DNA of 64,000 bases from Acidobacteriota bacterium (GTDB taxonomy: Bacteria > Actinomycetota > Acidimicrobiia > Acidimicrobiales > Microtrichaceae): NCBI GenBank assembly GCA_003577145.1, contig QEUP01000009.1, positions 1 through 64,000 of the forward strand, given 5' to 3'. The notes under the pieces were generated by a model. It saw only the letters and a list, made by a program, of their open reading frames with translations. It searched no databases and had not been told where the DNA came from. The stretch's first letter is position 1, and each line of letters starts with the position of its first letter. Of the stretch, positions 24,968-33,298 are shown in pieces. Both the position numbers and the translations under genes were made by a program.

Positions 24968-25896
24968 CCTGGGACGAGGTGTTGAGGAGACGCCTGGATC
25001 TGATGGCCGAGTGCTTCCCGGCGTTGAGACGCGACGTGGACATCGCTGCGATGACGACCTACCGGGTGGGGGGAGCCGCGGCTGGCTTCCTGGAGGTCGC
25101 CGATGAGGACGAGCTCGCCAGGATCGTCGATTTCCTCGTCTCCGAGCCGATAGCGGTGCTGCTCATAGGGAACGGGTCCAATCTGTTGGTGGCCGATGCG
25201 GGCTTTGCGGGTCTCGCGCTTCACCTGAGCGAGGCTTTCGGCGAGGTCGTCATCGACGGAACCGTCGTCCGTGCCGGTGCGGCGGCTCCGCTCCCTGTCG
25301 TCGCCAGGCGGACGGCACTGGCTGGTCTCACCGGCTTCGAATGGGCGGTGGGCGTTCCCGGCACGGTCGGGGGTGCCGTCCGCATGAACGCCGGGGGTCA
25401 CGGATCGGACATCGCCCGGTGCCTGCTCAGGGTCCGCGTGGTCGACCTGCACAGCGGCGAGGATGAAGTCGTGCCCGCTTCCGGCCTCGATCTGCGGTAT
25501 CGCCATTCGAACCTGCGCTCTGAGCAATTGGTGGTTTGCGCCGATCTGGGCCTGCGCAACGGCGACCCTTCACAGTCGCTGGAGGCGATCGCTGGGATCG
25601 TGAAGTGGCGACGCGAGAACCAGCCCGGCGGGCAGAACGCGGGTTCGGTCTTCGCCAACCCTGAGGGCGATTCTGCCGGGCGGTTGATCGACGCAGCCGG
25701 GTGCAAGGGTTTGCGGATCGGGTCAGCCGAGGTCAGCCCCAAGCACGCGAACTTCTTCCAGGCCGACGAGGGTGGTTCCGCAGACGACATCTACCGCCTG
25801 ATGAGCGAGGTTCGGCGACGAGTCCTCGAGCAGACCGGAACCTCGCTCGAGGCCGAGACCCGGCTCGTCGGCTTCGACGGCGAGGACCGTCGATGA
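24964..25896 (+). CDS. murB: UDP-N-acetylenolpyruvoylglucosamine reductase
   Basis: A 310-residue FAD enzyme that reduces UDP-GlcNAc-enolpyruvate to UDP-MurNAc. TTYRVGGAAAGFLEV and LLIGNGSNLLVAD form the FAD-binding domain, FEWAVGVPGTVGGAVRMNAG is diagnostic, and NAGSVFANP contains the catalytic Ser. SPKHANFF follows. The GTG start overlaps the murC stop. Confidence 0.94.
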   Translation: MTWDEVLRRRLDLMAECFPALRRDVDIAAMTTYRVGGAAAGFLEVADEDELARIVDFLVSEPIAVLLIGNGSNLLVADAGFAGLALHLSEAFGEVVIDGTVVRAGAAAPLPVVARRTALAGLTGFEWAVGVPGTVGGAVRMNAGGHGSDIARCLLRVRVVDLHSGEDEVVPASGLDLRYRHSNLRSEQLVVCADLGLRNGDPSQSLEAIAGIVKWRRENQPGGQNAGSVFANPEGDSAGRLIDAAGCKGLRIGSAEVSPKHANFFQADEGGSADDIYRLMSEVRRRVLEQTGTSLEAETRLVGFDGEDRR

Positions 25897-26780
25897 GCGC
25901 CAACCTGGCGCCGCCACGCTCGGCCCGACCGGTCGAAATCATCGATCCGAGGATCCGTGAACGCAGGATCGGGGTGAAACGGGCGGCAGGCAGGCGCCGG
26001 CTGCGCGCCCTCGTGCTGCTCCTGCTGGGCATGCTCGTGTTGAGCGGGCTGGTGCTCCTCAGCCGCTCGCCGCTCCTCGATGTCGACGACGTCCGGGTGT
26101 CAGGCGCCGACAGCACGGCGATCGCCAACGTCGTCGAGCAGTCCGGGATCCACCTGGGCGATCCGATGCTCGAGGTCGACACGGGCGGTGCCGCGGCCGC
26201 AGTTGAGGCCCTGCCATGGGTCAAAGCAGCCGAGGTGGCCAGAAGGTGGCCGGGCAGGATCGAGATCATCGTGGAGGAGCACGAGCCGGCGGCGCTGGTC
26301 GAGGGAGCCGGCAGCACTGGGCTGGTGAGCCCGACAGGTGAAGTGATCGCCGAGCGGGCGGACCATCCCGGGGAGCTACCAAGGATAGTGCTGGAATCCG
26401 CCACCGTCCCGCCTGCGGGTGAGGCACTCCCCGCGGATCAGATCGCCGTGCTGGATGTCGTGGTCGGGCTCGATCCCGAGATCGAGTCGCTCATAGACCT
26501 GACGCGGGTGGAGCGAGCCGGCACGGACCCCGAGATTCGCTTCGAGCTGGCCGGCGGGGGCGAGATCAACTTCGGTGAGATCGAACTGGTGGAGGAGAAG
26601 CTGGTGGCCATCTCGACGCTGCTGTCCGGCCAGGTCGTGCTGGAGGGCCTCGACACGATCGACGTGCGCGTCCCTTCCGTGCCGGTGATCACGCGTCTCC
26701 CCGGTTTCGGGTCCAGCGTCCTCCCGGCTGGCGCTGATGGCCAAATCCACCCATCTGAGGCCGTCGCGAGCGATGATTGA
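25893..26780 (+). CDS. ftsQ: Divisome protein FtsQ (POTRA domain)
   Basis: A 295-residue bitopic protein. A basic cytoplasmic stretch (about residues 20-37) precedes one membrane helix (ALVLLLLGMLVLSGLVLL, about 40-57). The POTRA domain starts LLDVDDVRVSGADSTAIANV and includes LPWVKAAEVARRWPGRIEI. A beta domain follows. It recruits FtsL and FtsWI. The ATG at 25893 overlaps the murB stop. Confidence 0.9.
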   Translation: MSANLAPPRSARPVEIIDPRIRERRIGVKRAAGRRRLRALVLLLLGMLVLSGLVLLSRSPLLDVDDVRVSGADSTAIANVVEQSGIHLGDPMLEVDTGGAAAAVEALPWVKAAEVARRWPGRIEIIVEEHEPAALVEGAGSTGLVSPTGEVIAERADHPGELPRIVLESATVPPAGEALPADQIAVLDVVVGLDPEIESLIDLTRVERAGTDPEIRFELAGGGEINFGEIELVEEKLVAISTLLSGQVVLEGLDTIDVRVPSVPVITRLPGFGSSVLPAGADGQIHPSEAVASDD

Positions 26781-26806
26781 CCCACGACACAGCGTCGCCG
26801 TAGTCT
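26777..26806 (+). promoter_or_regulatory. Candidate ftsZ promoter
   Basis: TTGACC at 26777-26782 overlaps the ftsQ stop and is followed after 18 bases by TAGTCT at 26801-26806, of the TAnnnT type. This predicts a leader of about 195 bases before ftsZ, with a palindrome beginning about 11 bases after the expected start point. Confidence 0.42.
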
Positions 26807-26823
26807 TTTTCGACTTGCAACAA

Positions 26824-26846
26824 GAGGTTCACCCGTGGTGAACCTC
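26824..26846. promoter_or_regulatory. Perfect 23-base palindrome in the ftsZ leader
   Basis: GAGGTTCACC (26824-26833) and GGTGAACCTC (26837-26846) are exact reverse complements around a 3-base centre. It could be a regulator's binding site or an RNA hairpin; there is no T-run after it. Two further small stems follow at about 26890-26902 (CCCC/GGGG) and 26931-26943 (CCTCC/GGAGG). Confidence 0.6.
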
Positions 26847-27007
26847 GAGTCCAACGTGAGCCTCAGTGTGTACTCGAAGGTTTGTCGTTCCCCGGAAGGG
26901 GGCGTCGGGCCGTATTCGTCTCCGTCTCGACCTCCGTGGGAGGGGGTTGCGCGCTACCAGCGGGCTCTTTTGAACGGGTACACCACCACGTGGAGGTAGG
27001 GAGACCC

Positions 27008-28102
27008 ATGGCCCACAATCCTCAGAACTACCTGGCAGTCATCAAAGTCGTCGGGATCGGCGGCGGTGGGGTGAACGCCGTGAATCGGATGATCGACGCC
27101 GGACTGAAGGGGGTCGAGTTCGTCGCGATCAACACCGACGCCCAAGCACTGCTGATGAGCGACGCCGACGTCAAGCTCGACATCGGCCGCGATCTGACCC
27201 GCGGCCTCGGGGCGGGAAGCGACCCCGACATAGGGCAGCAGGCGTCCGAGGACCACCGCGACGAGATCGAAGAGGTCCTCAAGGGCGCCGACATGGTGTT
27301 CATCACTGCCGGCGAGGGCGGCGGGACCGGTACCGGCGGGGCGCCGGTCGTAGCCGAGCTCGCCAAAGGCCTGGGGGCGTTGACCATCGGTGTGGTCACC
27401 CGGCCCTTCGGGTTCGAGGGCAAGCGCCGGGCGGTCCAGGCGGATTCGGGCATCAGCCGTCTCCGCGACAAGGTCGACACCCAGATCGTCATACCGAACG
27501 ACCGACTCCTGACCGTGGCGAACCAGCAGACATCGGTCCTCAACGCGTTCAAGATGGCCGATGAGGTCCTGCTCCAAGGCGTTCAGGGGATCACCGACCT
27601 GATCACCACGCCGGGGCTGATCAACACCGACTTCGCCGACGTGAAGATGATCATGGCCGATGCCGGGTCGGCGCTGATGGGGATCGGCTATGCCTCCGGC
27701 GAGGGGCGCTCGGTGGAAGCTGCCCGCCAAGCCATCTCGAGTCCCCTTCTGGAAGCGTCGATCGACGGCGCGAGGGGGATCCTCCTCAACATCTCCGGAG
27801 GCAGCGACCTCGGCCTGTTCGAGGTCAACGAAGCGGCATCGGTCATACACGAGGTCGCCCACCCCGAGGCGAACATCATCTTCGGGGCGGTGATCGACGA
27901 CGAGATGGGCGACGAGGTGCGGGTCACGGTGATCGCTGCGGGGTTCGAGCGATGGGACGAGGGGCGCAGTCGACGACCACGGCTGACCGACCTGGGCGAC
28001 GAGGACGATGACACCGACCTGGCAGACGTCTTCGCCGAAGACGAGGAATTCGAGATCGACGAAGGCGGCGACGAGTTCGACGTGCCCTCGTTCCTCAAAT
28101 AG
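27008..28102 (+). CDS. ftsZ: Cell division GTPase FtsZ
   Basis: A 364-residue tubulin homologue that forms the division ring. [18 protein letters not shown] opens the GTPase domain, [10 protein letters not shown] (about residues 102-111) is the tubulin signature, and [11 protein letters not shown] carries the T7-loop region. An acidic linker leads to the conserved tail [10 protein letters not shown], the docking site for SepF. The ATG at 27008 follows GGAGG at 26992 and gives the family-typical [14 protein letters not shown] start; an upstream in-frame start is unlikely. Confidence 0.97.
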   Translation: MAHNPQNYLAVIKVVGIGGGGVNAVNRMIDAGLKGVEFVAINTDAQALLMSDADVKLDIGRDLTRGLGAGSDPDIGQQASEDHRDEIEEVLKGADMVFITAGEGGGTGTGGAPVVAELAKGLGALTIGVVTRPFGFEGKRRAVQADSGISRLRDKVDTQIVIPNDRLLTVANQQTSVLNAFKMADEVLLQGVQGITDLITTPGLINTDFADVKMIMADAGSALMGIGYASGEGRSVEAARQAISSPLLEASIDGARGILLNISGGSDLGLFEVNEAASVIHEVAHPEANIIFGAVIDDEMGDEVRVTVIAAGFERWDEGRSRRPRLTDLGDEDDDTDLADVFAEDEEFEIDEGGDEFDVPSFLK

Positions 28103-28123
28103 GGGAACCCCGCGGGTCCGCAC

Positions 28124-28822
28124 GTGACGTCGGAGGTTCTGCGGTATCCGGCGGGAGCGGGCCGGACGGTCTGGGTCAGGTTCGGTGACGCGGCCGACGG
28201 GGATCTGGCCGTGACCGCGCCGGCAGACCTGCTGGCGGAACGCCGAGCCGCGATTCACAGTTCCCGCTGGACCTGGCTGAGGCAGGTCCACGGCGCCGAG
28301 GTGGTCGTCGTCACGGAACCAGGTGAGGGCGCCGGCGCCGAGGCGGACGCGGCCGTGACCGATCGACCCATGGTGCCACTCGCCGTACACACAGCGGATT
28401 GCGCCCCGGTGGCACTCTGGAGCGACGAGGGAGTGATCGGGGCGATCCACGCGGGCTGGCGGGGCCTGCTGGTGGGCGTAGTCGCCAACTGCTGCCGGCA
28501 CATGCACCGGCTCGGCGCCGGTGACCTCTTCGCCGCAGTGGGCCCCTGCATCTCGGCTGCTCGATACGAGTTCGGTCGCGACGAGCTGGCGCTGCTCGAG
28601 CAACGCTTCGGGCCCGCGGTGGTAGGGCACACCACCGAGGGAGGCCCGGCGCTGGACCTGCGCGCCGCTGTTTCGGCTGCCCTGCGACAACAAGATGTGA
28701 GCCTCGTCGAGGTGTCACCGGTCTGCACTGCCGAGTCCGACCGCCACTTCTCGCATCGGGCCCGACGGGACGCGCGGCGACAGGCGACCGTTGTCTGGCT
28801 CGAAAGCAGCGGGCCGACGTGA
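28124..28822 (+). CDS. pgeF: Laccase-domain purine nucleoside phosphorylase (PgeF/YfiH family)
   Basis: A 232-residue multicopper polyphenol oxidase-fold protein. RQVHGAEVV, HTADCAPVALW, AIHAGWRG and GPCISAARYEF contain the His/Cys metal-binding set. Family members act on purine nucleosides, and one member edits peptidoglycan precursors to stop L-Ser entering position 1; its place after ftsZ in many bacteria fits the latter idea. The GTG start lies 21 bases after ftsZ; the stop overlaps yggS. Confidence 0.87.
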   Translation: MTSEVLRYPAGAGRTVWVRFGDAADGDLAVTAPADLLAERRAAIHSSRWTWLRQVHGAEVVVVTEPGEGAGAEADAAVTDRPMVPLAVHTADCAPVALWSDEGVIGAIHAGWRGLLVGVVANCCRHMHRLGAGDLFAAVGPCISAARYEFGRDELALLEQRFGPAVVGHTTEGGPALDLRAAVSAALRQQDVSLVEVSPVCTAESDRHFSHRARRDARRQATVVWLESSGPT

Positions 28823-29520
28823 CCAACGCCGACTTGGTGGAGCGACTGACGGAGCGCCGCCTCGCTCTCGAGAAAAGGGTGCACAGCCTCGGTGGCGAAG
28901 GGGTGGCGATCGTGGCCGTGACGAAGGGCAGGGGCTTGGATGTCGTCGAGGCGGCCAGAGCAGCCGGCTTCGGCGACCTGGGTGAGAACTATGCCCAGGA
29001 GCTCCGCTCGAAGGCCCGTGCCCTGAAGGACCTCGGCCCGGACGGCACCGGACCCGGGCCGGAACCACAACCGGTCGCGTGGCACTTCCTCGGTAGGTTG
29101 CAGCGCAACAAGGTGCGCTTGATCTCCGAGCATGTCTCGCTGTGGCAGAGCATCGACAGGACCGCCGTGATCGAAGAGCTCGGTCGTCGCTCCCCGGGAG
29201 CGGCGGTGCTCATCCAGCTCAACCTCTCGGGGGAACCCCAGAAAGGCGGGTGCTCGTTCAGCGAGGCGCCGGCGTTGGTCGAGCGCGCCGCGGCGTTGGG
29301 GCTTCAGGTCGACGGCCTGATGGGTGTCGCTGCGGCGGGCGCCGGCGGCCAAGCCCGGGCAGGCTTCCGGTCCTTGGTCCGACTCGCCGACGAACTGGAC
29401 CTGCCGGTCAGATCGATAGGGATGTCCGATGACCTCGAGATCGCACTCGAAGAGGGCTCCACCATGGTACGTGTCGGCAGCGCCCTCTTCGGGCCCCGGC
29501 CGCAGGCGACACGCCGGTGA
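28819..29520 (+). CDS. YggS family pyridoxal-phosphate homeostasis protein
   Basis: A 233-residue single-domain alanine-racemase-like barrel that binds PLP. The Lys in AIVAVTKGRGLD is the PLP-binding residue; GDLGENYAQEL, WHFLGRLQRNKVRL and the C-terminal SMGMSDD-like IGMSDDLEIALEEGSTMVRVG are signatures. It has no known catalytic activity and adjusts vitamin B6 and amino acid pools. A standard neighbour of sepF in Gram-positive bacteria. Confidence 0.92.
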   Translation: MTNADLVERLTERRLALEKRVHSLGGEGVAIVAVTKGRGLDVVEAARAAGFGDLGENYAQELRSKARALKDLGPDGTGPGPEPQPVAWHFLGRLQRNKVRLISEHVSLWQSIDRTAVIEELGRRSPGAAVLIQLNLSGEPQKGGCSFSEAPALVERAAALGLQVDGLMGVAAAGAGGQARAGFRSLVRLADELDLPVRSIGMSDDLEIALEEGSTMVRVGSALFGPRPQATRR

Positions 29521-29544
29521 GGTCCACTACCGGGCGGTTGCTGC

Positions 29545-29569
29545 GTGGGACACTGAAGTAAACTCCCAC
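29545..29569. promoter_or_regulatory. Inverted repeat and possible -10 element ahead of sepF
   Basis: GTGGGA (29545-29550) and TCCCAC (29564-29569) flank a TAAACT (29559-29564). The nearest -35-like sequence (TTGCTG at 29538) is only 15 bases away, so promoter activity is uncertain. Confidence 0.3.
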
Positions 29570-29581
29570 CGAGGAGGAAGT

Positions 29582-30103
29582 ATGGGAGTGTGGCGAAACG
29601 CCATGTCGTACCTCGGGCTCGGTCCCGACGAGGATTACGATGAATACGAAGTCGGCGAGGCACCCGATGCGTCCCCGACCCAGGTGGCTGCAGCACGCGC
29701 GGCAGCGGAGAGCACCGAGGTCAGCCATGAACCGGAACCCGTCATCCGCCCGCTCACTCCCAAAGCCGACGGGGACGGGCCGGCGAGCCGCCCTCGTACA
29801 TCAGTTGTCCGCCCGTTGCCCTCCACCGTGACTGCCAAGCCGAAGATCATCGCTCCGGCATCGTTCAACGACGCCCAGCAGGTGGCGGACGGGGTCAAGG
29901 AGCGGACACCGGTGATAATGAACCTCCAGGGCTGTGACCGGGAACTGGCTCGCCGTCTGATCGACTTCGCCAGTGGGCTCTGCTACGGGCTGGGCGGGCA
30001 GATGGAGCGGGTGGCCGACCAGGTGTACCTCCTCACGCCCGCCGACGTAGAGGTGTCGGCCGACGACCGCCGCCGACTGCAAGAGCGCGGACTCGTCGAC
30101 TGA
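29582..30103 (+). CDS. sepF: Cell division protein SepF
   Basis: A 173-residue protein. MGVWRNAMSYLGLG is the amphipathic membrane-anchoring helix. A disordered Pro-rich linker (about 20-85) follows, then the SepF core with VIMNLQGCDRELARRLIDFASGLCYGLGGQMERV. SepF polymerises and tethers the FtsZ tail to the membrane, replacing FtsA, which is absent here as in other actinobacteria. The ATG at 29582 follows GAGGAGGAAG. Confidence 0.94.
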   Translation: MGVWRNAMSYLGLGPDEDYDEYEVGEAPDASPTQVAAARAAAESTEVSHEPEPVIRPLTPKADGDGPASRPRTSVVRPLPSTVTAKPKIIAPASFNDAQQVADGVKERTPVIMNLQGCDRELARRLIDFASGLCYGLGGQMERVADQVYLLTPADVEVSADDRRRLQERGLVD

Positions 30104-30112
30104 TCACAGGTC

Positions 30113-30373
30113 ATGATCCAGAGCATCGTCTGCGGTGCCCTTTGGGGCTTCTTCATCCTGGTGATACTCAGGATCGTGTTCAGCTGGTTTCCAGCGTCTT
30201 CGGGGGGTGGCCTGGAGGTGGTGATGGGGGTCCTCTTCACCCTCACCGAGTGGGCCCTCGGTCCGGTGCGGAAGCTGTTGCCCCCCGTCCGGATGGGTGG
30301 CATGGGCCTGGACCTGTCACCGATTGTGATCATCCTGTTGGTCCAGGTGCTCATCGCGGTCACCTGTTCCTGA
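30113..30373 (+). CDS. YggT family membrane protein
   Basis: An 86-residue protein with two membrane helices (ALWGFFILVILRIVFSWF and PIVIILLVQVLIAVTC) and, between them, LGPVRKLLPPVRMGGMGLDLSP, which matches the YggT pattern P-x-R-x-x-P. Found between sepF and divIVA in many Gram-positive bacteria; suspected to help division or osmotic tolerance. Confidence 0.9.
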   Translation: MIQSIVCGALWGFFILVILRIVFSWFPASSGGGLEVVMGVLFTLTEWALGPVRKLLPPVRMGGMGLDLSPIVIILLVQVLIAVTCS

Positions 30374-30396
30374 GTGCTTGGGAGTACGATCGAGGC

Positions 30397-31542
30397 ATGG
30401 ATGTGACGCCACAGCTCGTCGAGCAGGTCGAGTTCGCCGACAAGTTCCGGGGCTACGACCCGGATCAGGTAGACGACTTCCTCGAGCGGGTGGGCGTAGC
30501 ACTGGCGGGACTCACCGAACAGTTGAAGCAGGCGACAGAGCGGGCTGAGCGCGCCGAGAGCGAGCTCGCCGTGGCGAGCTCGGGGGCTCCCCAGCAGGTG
30601 CGCAGCGAGGAGCAGGAGGCCGAGAAGATGGCCCGTACCCTGCTCCTGGCCCAGAAGGCGGCTGATCAGGCGGTGGAAGAAGCCAACGCCGCGGCCGAAG
30701 CGACCCTCTCGGAGGCCCGGACGGCCGGGGAGAAGCTCCGTTCGGAGGCTCAACAGGAGGCCGATCGCCTGCTCGGCGAAGCACGCGCCGAACACGAGGC
30801 GCTGACCCGACGCGCCCGTGAGGAGGCGGAGGAGGAAGTCGCCGAGCAACGGCGGCAGCTGATCGAACAGATCGAGGAGCTCGAGACGATTCGAGACGGC
30901 CTGATGAGCGACGTCGGTTTGCTGGAGGGACACCTCGACGCGTACCGCAGCAGCCTCCAGAGCACCATCGATGGCATCCAGTCGATCCTCGACAACCCGG
31001 AGTCGGGCCCACCGACGGAGGTGCCCGGTCTCAGCGACATCAGCACCCCTGCAGTACGCGACGAGCTCAGGGGACTGCCGGAACCGCCGCCGGTAGAGAT
31101 ACCTCCCCGCGACGATCTCGCGCCGCAACCTGAGCCGGTCGGTCCCTCGGCCGTCTTCAAGAGCCCGCTCGGGCCTCCACCCGCCGCTGAGAAGCACCCC
31201 GAACCCGGCCCGTCCATCTTCGGTGCTCCGCCGGTGGTGGGCGACGACAGCGAGTGGGGCCCGGGAAGCTGGTCCAGGGTCGGCGAGGACCTCGGCACTC
31301 AACCCTCGCCGCCGCCGGATGCGCCGGCATTCGCTCCCGTCACCGGCCCCGGTGACCAAGACGATGTCGAAGAGCCTGAGTTGGTGAGCTCCGACGACCG
31401 GTTCTTGAAGGAGTTGAGCGAAGCCGTCAACGCCGAGACCCCCAAGACCGCTGACGACGTAGAAGCCGATGCCGCCATGGCTGCCTTCTTCGAGTCCGAA
31501 GAGGACGAGACGCGGCAGCGCCGGCGCGGGCGAAGGAAGTGA
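30397..31542 (+). CDS. divIVA: DivIVA/Wag31-like polar growth scaffold
   Basis: A 381-residue protein. The N-terminal DivIVA domain (VEFADKFRGYDPDQVDDFL, about residues 12-30) is followed by a long Ala/Glu/Arg coiled coil to about residue 200. Then comes a Pro-rich, acidic, disordered C-terminal half ending in RRRGRRK. DivIVA proteins bind negatively curved membrane and organise polar growth and septation. The position downstream of sepF-yggT matches wag31. The extended disordered tail is longer than in Mycobacterium. Confidence 0.88.
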   Translation: MDVTPQLVEQVEFADKFRGYDPDQVDDFLERVGVALAGLTEQLKQATERAERAESELAVASSGAPQQVRSEEQEAEKMARTLLLAQKAADQAVEEANAAAEATLSEARTAGEKLRSEAQQEADRLLGEARAEHEALTRRAREEAEEEVAEQRRQLIEQIEELETIRDGLMSDVGLLEGHLDAYRSSLQSTIDGIQSILDNPESGPPTEVPGLSDISTPAVRDELRGLPEPPPVEIPPRDDLAPQPEPVGPSAVFKSPLGPPPAAEKHPEPGPSIFGAPPVVGDDSEWGPGSWSRVGEDLGTQPSPPPDAPAFAPVTGPGDQDDVEEPELVSSDDRFLKELSEAVNAETPKTADDVEADAAMAAFFESEEDETRQRRRGRRK

Positions 31543-31868
31543 CCTGCTCCGACGCCGACCTGCGCGCAATACTCTCCGATCACCCTGATGGAGCGGTCAT
31601 CGAGATCCTCTGCCAGCCCGGAGCGGTTCGTAACGAGCTGGTTGGCGTTCATTCCGATGCCTTGAAGATCCGGCTCAGCGCGCCACCGGAACGAGGGCGG
31701 GCGAACAGGATGCTCTGCGGCTATGTGGCTGAGGTGCTCGGGGTCAGCCGCGGCGACGTGCGGGTGCAGTCGGGAACAAGGAGCCGGCGCAAGCGGTTGT
31801 TGGTGGTTGCCAAGTCGGCAAAGGACGTGCTCGTGAAGGTGGCCGACGCGCTCCACCGCCAGGCCTGA
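31539..31868 (+). CDS. DUF167 (YggU) family protein
   Basis: A 109-residue protein with the family core [17 protein letters not shown] and a C-terminal [14 protein letters not shown]. Small soluble protein of unknown function that often follows yggT or divIVA. The GTG start overlaps the divIVA stop. Confidence 0.88.
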   Translation: MTCSDADLRAILSDHPDGAVIEILCQPGAVRNELVGVHSDALKIRLSAPPERGRANRMLCGYVAEVLGVSRGDVRVQSGTRSRRKRLLVVAKSAKDVLVKVADALHRQA

Positions 31869-31891
31869 GATATCCCGCGATCGTCCATTCG

Positions 31892-31920
31892 TTGACTTGT
31901 ATCCTCCGGGCGAGTAGGTT
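31892..31920 (+). promoter_or_regulatory. Candidate promoter for the DksA-like gene
   Basis: TTGACT at 31892-31897, 17-base spacer, TAGGTT at 31915-31920 (TAnnnT type). It predicts a leader of about 110 bases containing a CCCCC/GGGGG potential stem (31930-31952). It would drive the DksA-like gene, lspA and rluD. Confidence 0.5.
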
Positions 31921-32038
31921 CCGCCAGCCCCCTAGCCGGGAGTGACGGGGGGTGAGAGGTTGCCACCTTGCGGCTTCCTTGGTGTCGGCATCGGAAGGTG
32001 TGGCCGGCCGGGGGTCTCCGACGAGCAAGAGGAGCAGA

Positions 32039-32773
32039 ATGGCTGTGGTCGACAAGACGCCGAACAGCAGGAAGAAATCGAGTCCCGCAACAAGAAAACG
32101 CTCCACTTCGTCCGCGTCCAAGCCGAAGAACACGAGCACCACCAAGACGGCGGCGACGAAGAAGCCGGCAGCCAAGAAGCCGGCAGCCAAGAAGCCGGCA
32201 GCCAAGAAGCCGGCAGCCAAGAAGGCGGCAGCCAAGAAGGCGGCAGCCAAGAAGGCGGTGCCGAAGAAGCCGGCAGCCAAGAAGCGAGCCGGCAAGACAG
32301 CAGCCAAGAAGCCGGCGGCCAAGAAGGCAGCCGAGCGGAGCAGGAAGAAGTCGGTGTCCAGATCGAGAACAGCTGCGAAGCGGGCGAAGCCGAGATCACC
32401 GTTCGACAAGAGCTTTCTCGATCAGCAGAGGGAGGCACTTCTCGCGGAGCGGGCCAGCCATGTCGAGCAGGCCCTCGCACTGCAGGCCGAGGCCGAGAGC
32501 CTCACCGAGAACAGGGAGCCGGGGGACGTGCAGTTCGACGAGGAGTCCGGTGAGGGAGACACCTTTGCCGTCGAGCGCGAGCGTGATCTTGCGTTGAGCG
32601 CCCAAGCTCGTGCCCTCATCGACGAGATCGATGCTGCTCTAGCGAGGATCGATGCCGGGAGCTACGGGATCTGCATGGTTTCGGGAAAGCCGATTCCCAA
32701 GGAGCGGCTCAAGGCCATCCCGTGGGCGACCGAACGAGTCGAGTACAAGACCGGTGGCTTCGGCCGCCGCTGA
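32039..32773 (+). CDS. TraR/DksA-like protein with histone H1-like Lys/Ala tail
   Basis: A 244-residue protein. Residues 1-125 are Lys/Ala/Pro-rich with repeated [10 protein letters not shown] units, like bacterial histone H1-like domains, and should bind nucleic acid. The C-terminal part is DksA/TraR-like: a coiled-coil hairpin ([20 protein letters not shown]), then [21 protein letters not shown] and [16 protein letters not shown]. Only one of the four zinc-ligand Cys remains (C in GICMVSG); the others are Ser, Arg-Val and absent, so no zinc is expected. The ATG at 32039 follows AGAGGAG. It may act on RNA polymerase, but loss of the zinc site and fusion to a basic tail make its action unclear. 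Confidence 0.83.
   Translation: MAVVDKTPNSRKKSSPATRKRSTSSASKPKNTSTTKTAATKKPAAKKPAAKKPAAKKPAAKKAAAKKAAAKKAVPKKPAAKKRAGKTAAKKPAAKKAAERSRKKSVSRSRTAAKRAKPRSPFDKSFLDQQREALLAERASHVEQALALQAEAESLTENREPGDVQFDEESGEGDTFAVERERDLALSAQARALIDEIDAALARIDAGSYGICMVSGKPIPKERLKAIPWATERVEYKTGGFGRR
32161..32280 (+). repeat. Eight tandem 15-base units encoding the Lys/Ala tail
   Basis: Units of the form GAAGCCGGCAGCCAA repeat in register: four identical copies to 32220, then four variants with GGCGGC or GGTGCC changes. They encode Lys-Pro-Ala-Ala-Lys and Lys-Ala-Ala-Ala-Lys pentamers of the DksA-like protein. Copy number is likely to vary. Confidence 0.9.
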
Positions 32774-32774
32774 C

Positions 32775-33257
32775 GTGACTCGCCGGTCGGTAGGGCCACG
32801 TCAGTTCGGCTACATGTTCGGTGTGGCCGGCGGGGTTGTGTTAGTCGATCAGCTCACGAAGTGGTGGGCTGTCAACGACTTGACGGATGGACCGATCCAT
32901 GTCGTGTGGACCTTGGACTTCACGCTGGCGCACAACACGGGCGCGGCGTTCAGCTCAGCGCAGGCCTTCGGGCCGCTGATCGGGATCCTCGCCCTGGCGC
33001 TTGTCGCGGGGCTGGTCTGGGTGGGCCGCGCGATCGACAATCGACCGGGTGCCGTATCGCTCGGCCTCGTCCTCGGCGGCGCGATGGGCAACCTCTGCGA
33101 CCGGATCTTCCGGGAGGGTGACGGTCTTCTGGGAGGGCCTGTCGTGGACTTCATCGACTTGGGATGGTGGCCGATCTTCAACGTCGCTGACATGAGCATC
33201 GTCATCGGTGGCATCCTGCTCCTTCTCTTCGGCCTACGCGAGGAGGTCAGATCCTGA
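32775..33257 (+). CDS. lspA: Lipoprotein signal peptidase
   Basis: A 160-residue membrane protease that removes signal peptides from diacylated prolipoproteins. VLVDQLTKWW, AHNTGAAFS, GAMGNLCDRIF and the catalytic Asp pair in GGPVVDFID and IFNVADMSIVIGG are all present. Four membrane helices. The start is a GTG two bases after the DksA-like stop; an ATG at 32814 would cut into the first helix. Substrates in this window include the two lipoproteins at 51 and 55 kb. Confidence 0.93.
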   Translation: MTRRSVGPRQFGYMFGVAGGVVLVDQLTKWWAVNDLTDGPIHVVWTLDFTLAHNTGAAFSSAQAFGPLIGILALALVAGLVWVGRAIDNRPGAVSLGLVLGGAMGNLCDRIFREGDGLLGGPVVDFIDLGWWPIFNVADMSIVIGGILLLLFGLREEVRS

Positions 33258-33298
33258 GCGATCAGGGGCGCTCCGGTCACGAGAGAGTCCCGGCGGCC

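Noticed and set aside
26954-28693. Long antisense open frame (579 codons) across ftsZ and pgeF
   Set aside because: Mirror of high-GC codon bias opposite strongly recognisable genes; no family features.
32161-32280. Regular tandem repeats as a possible CRISPR array
   Set aside because: Units are 15 bases with no unique spacers and are translated in frame as a Lys/Ala tail.
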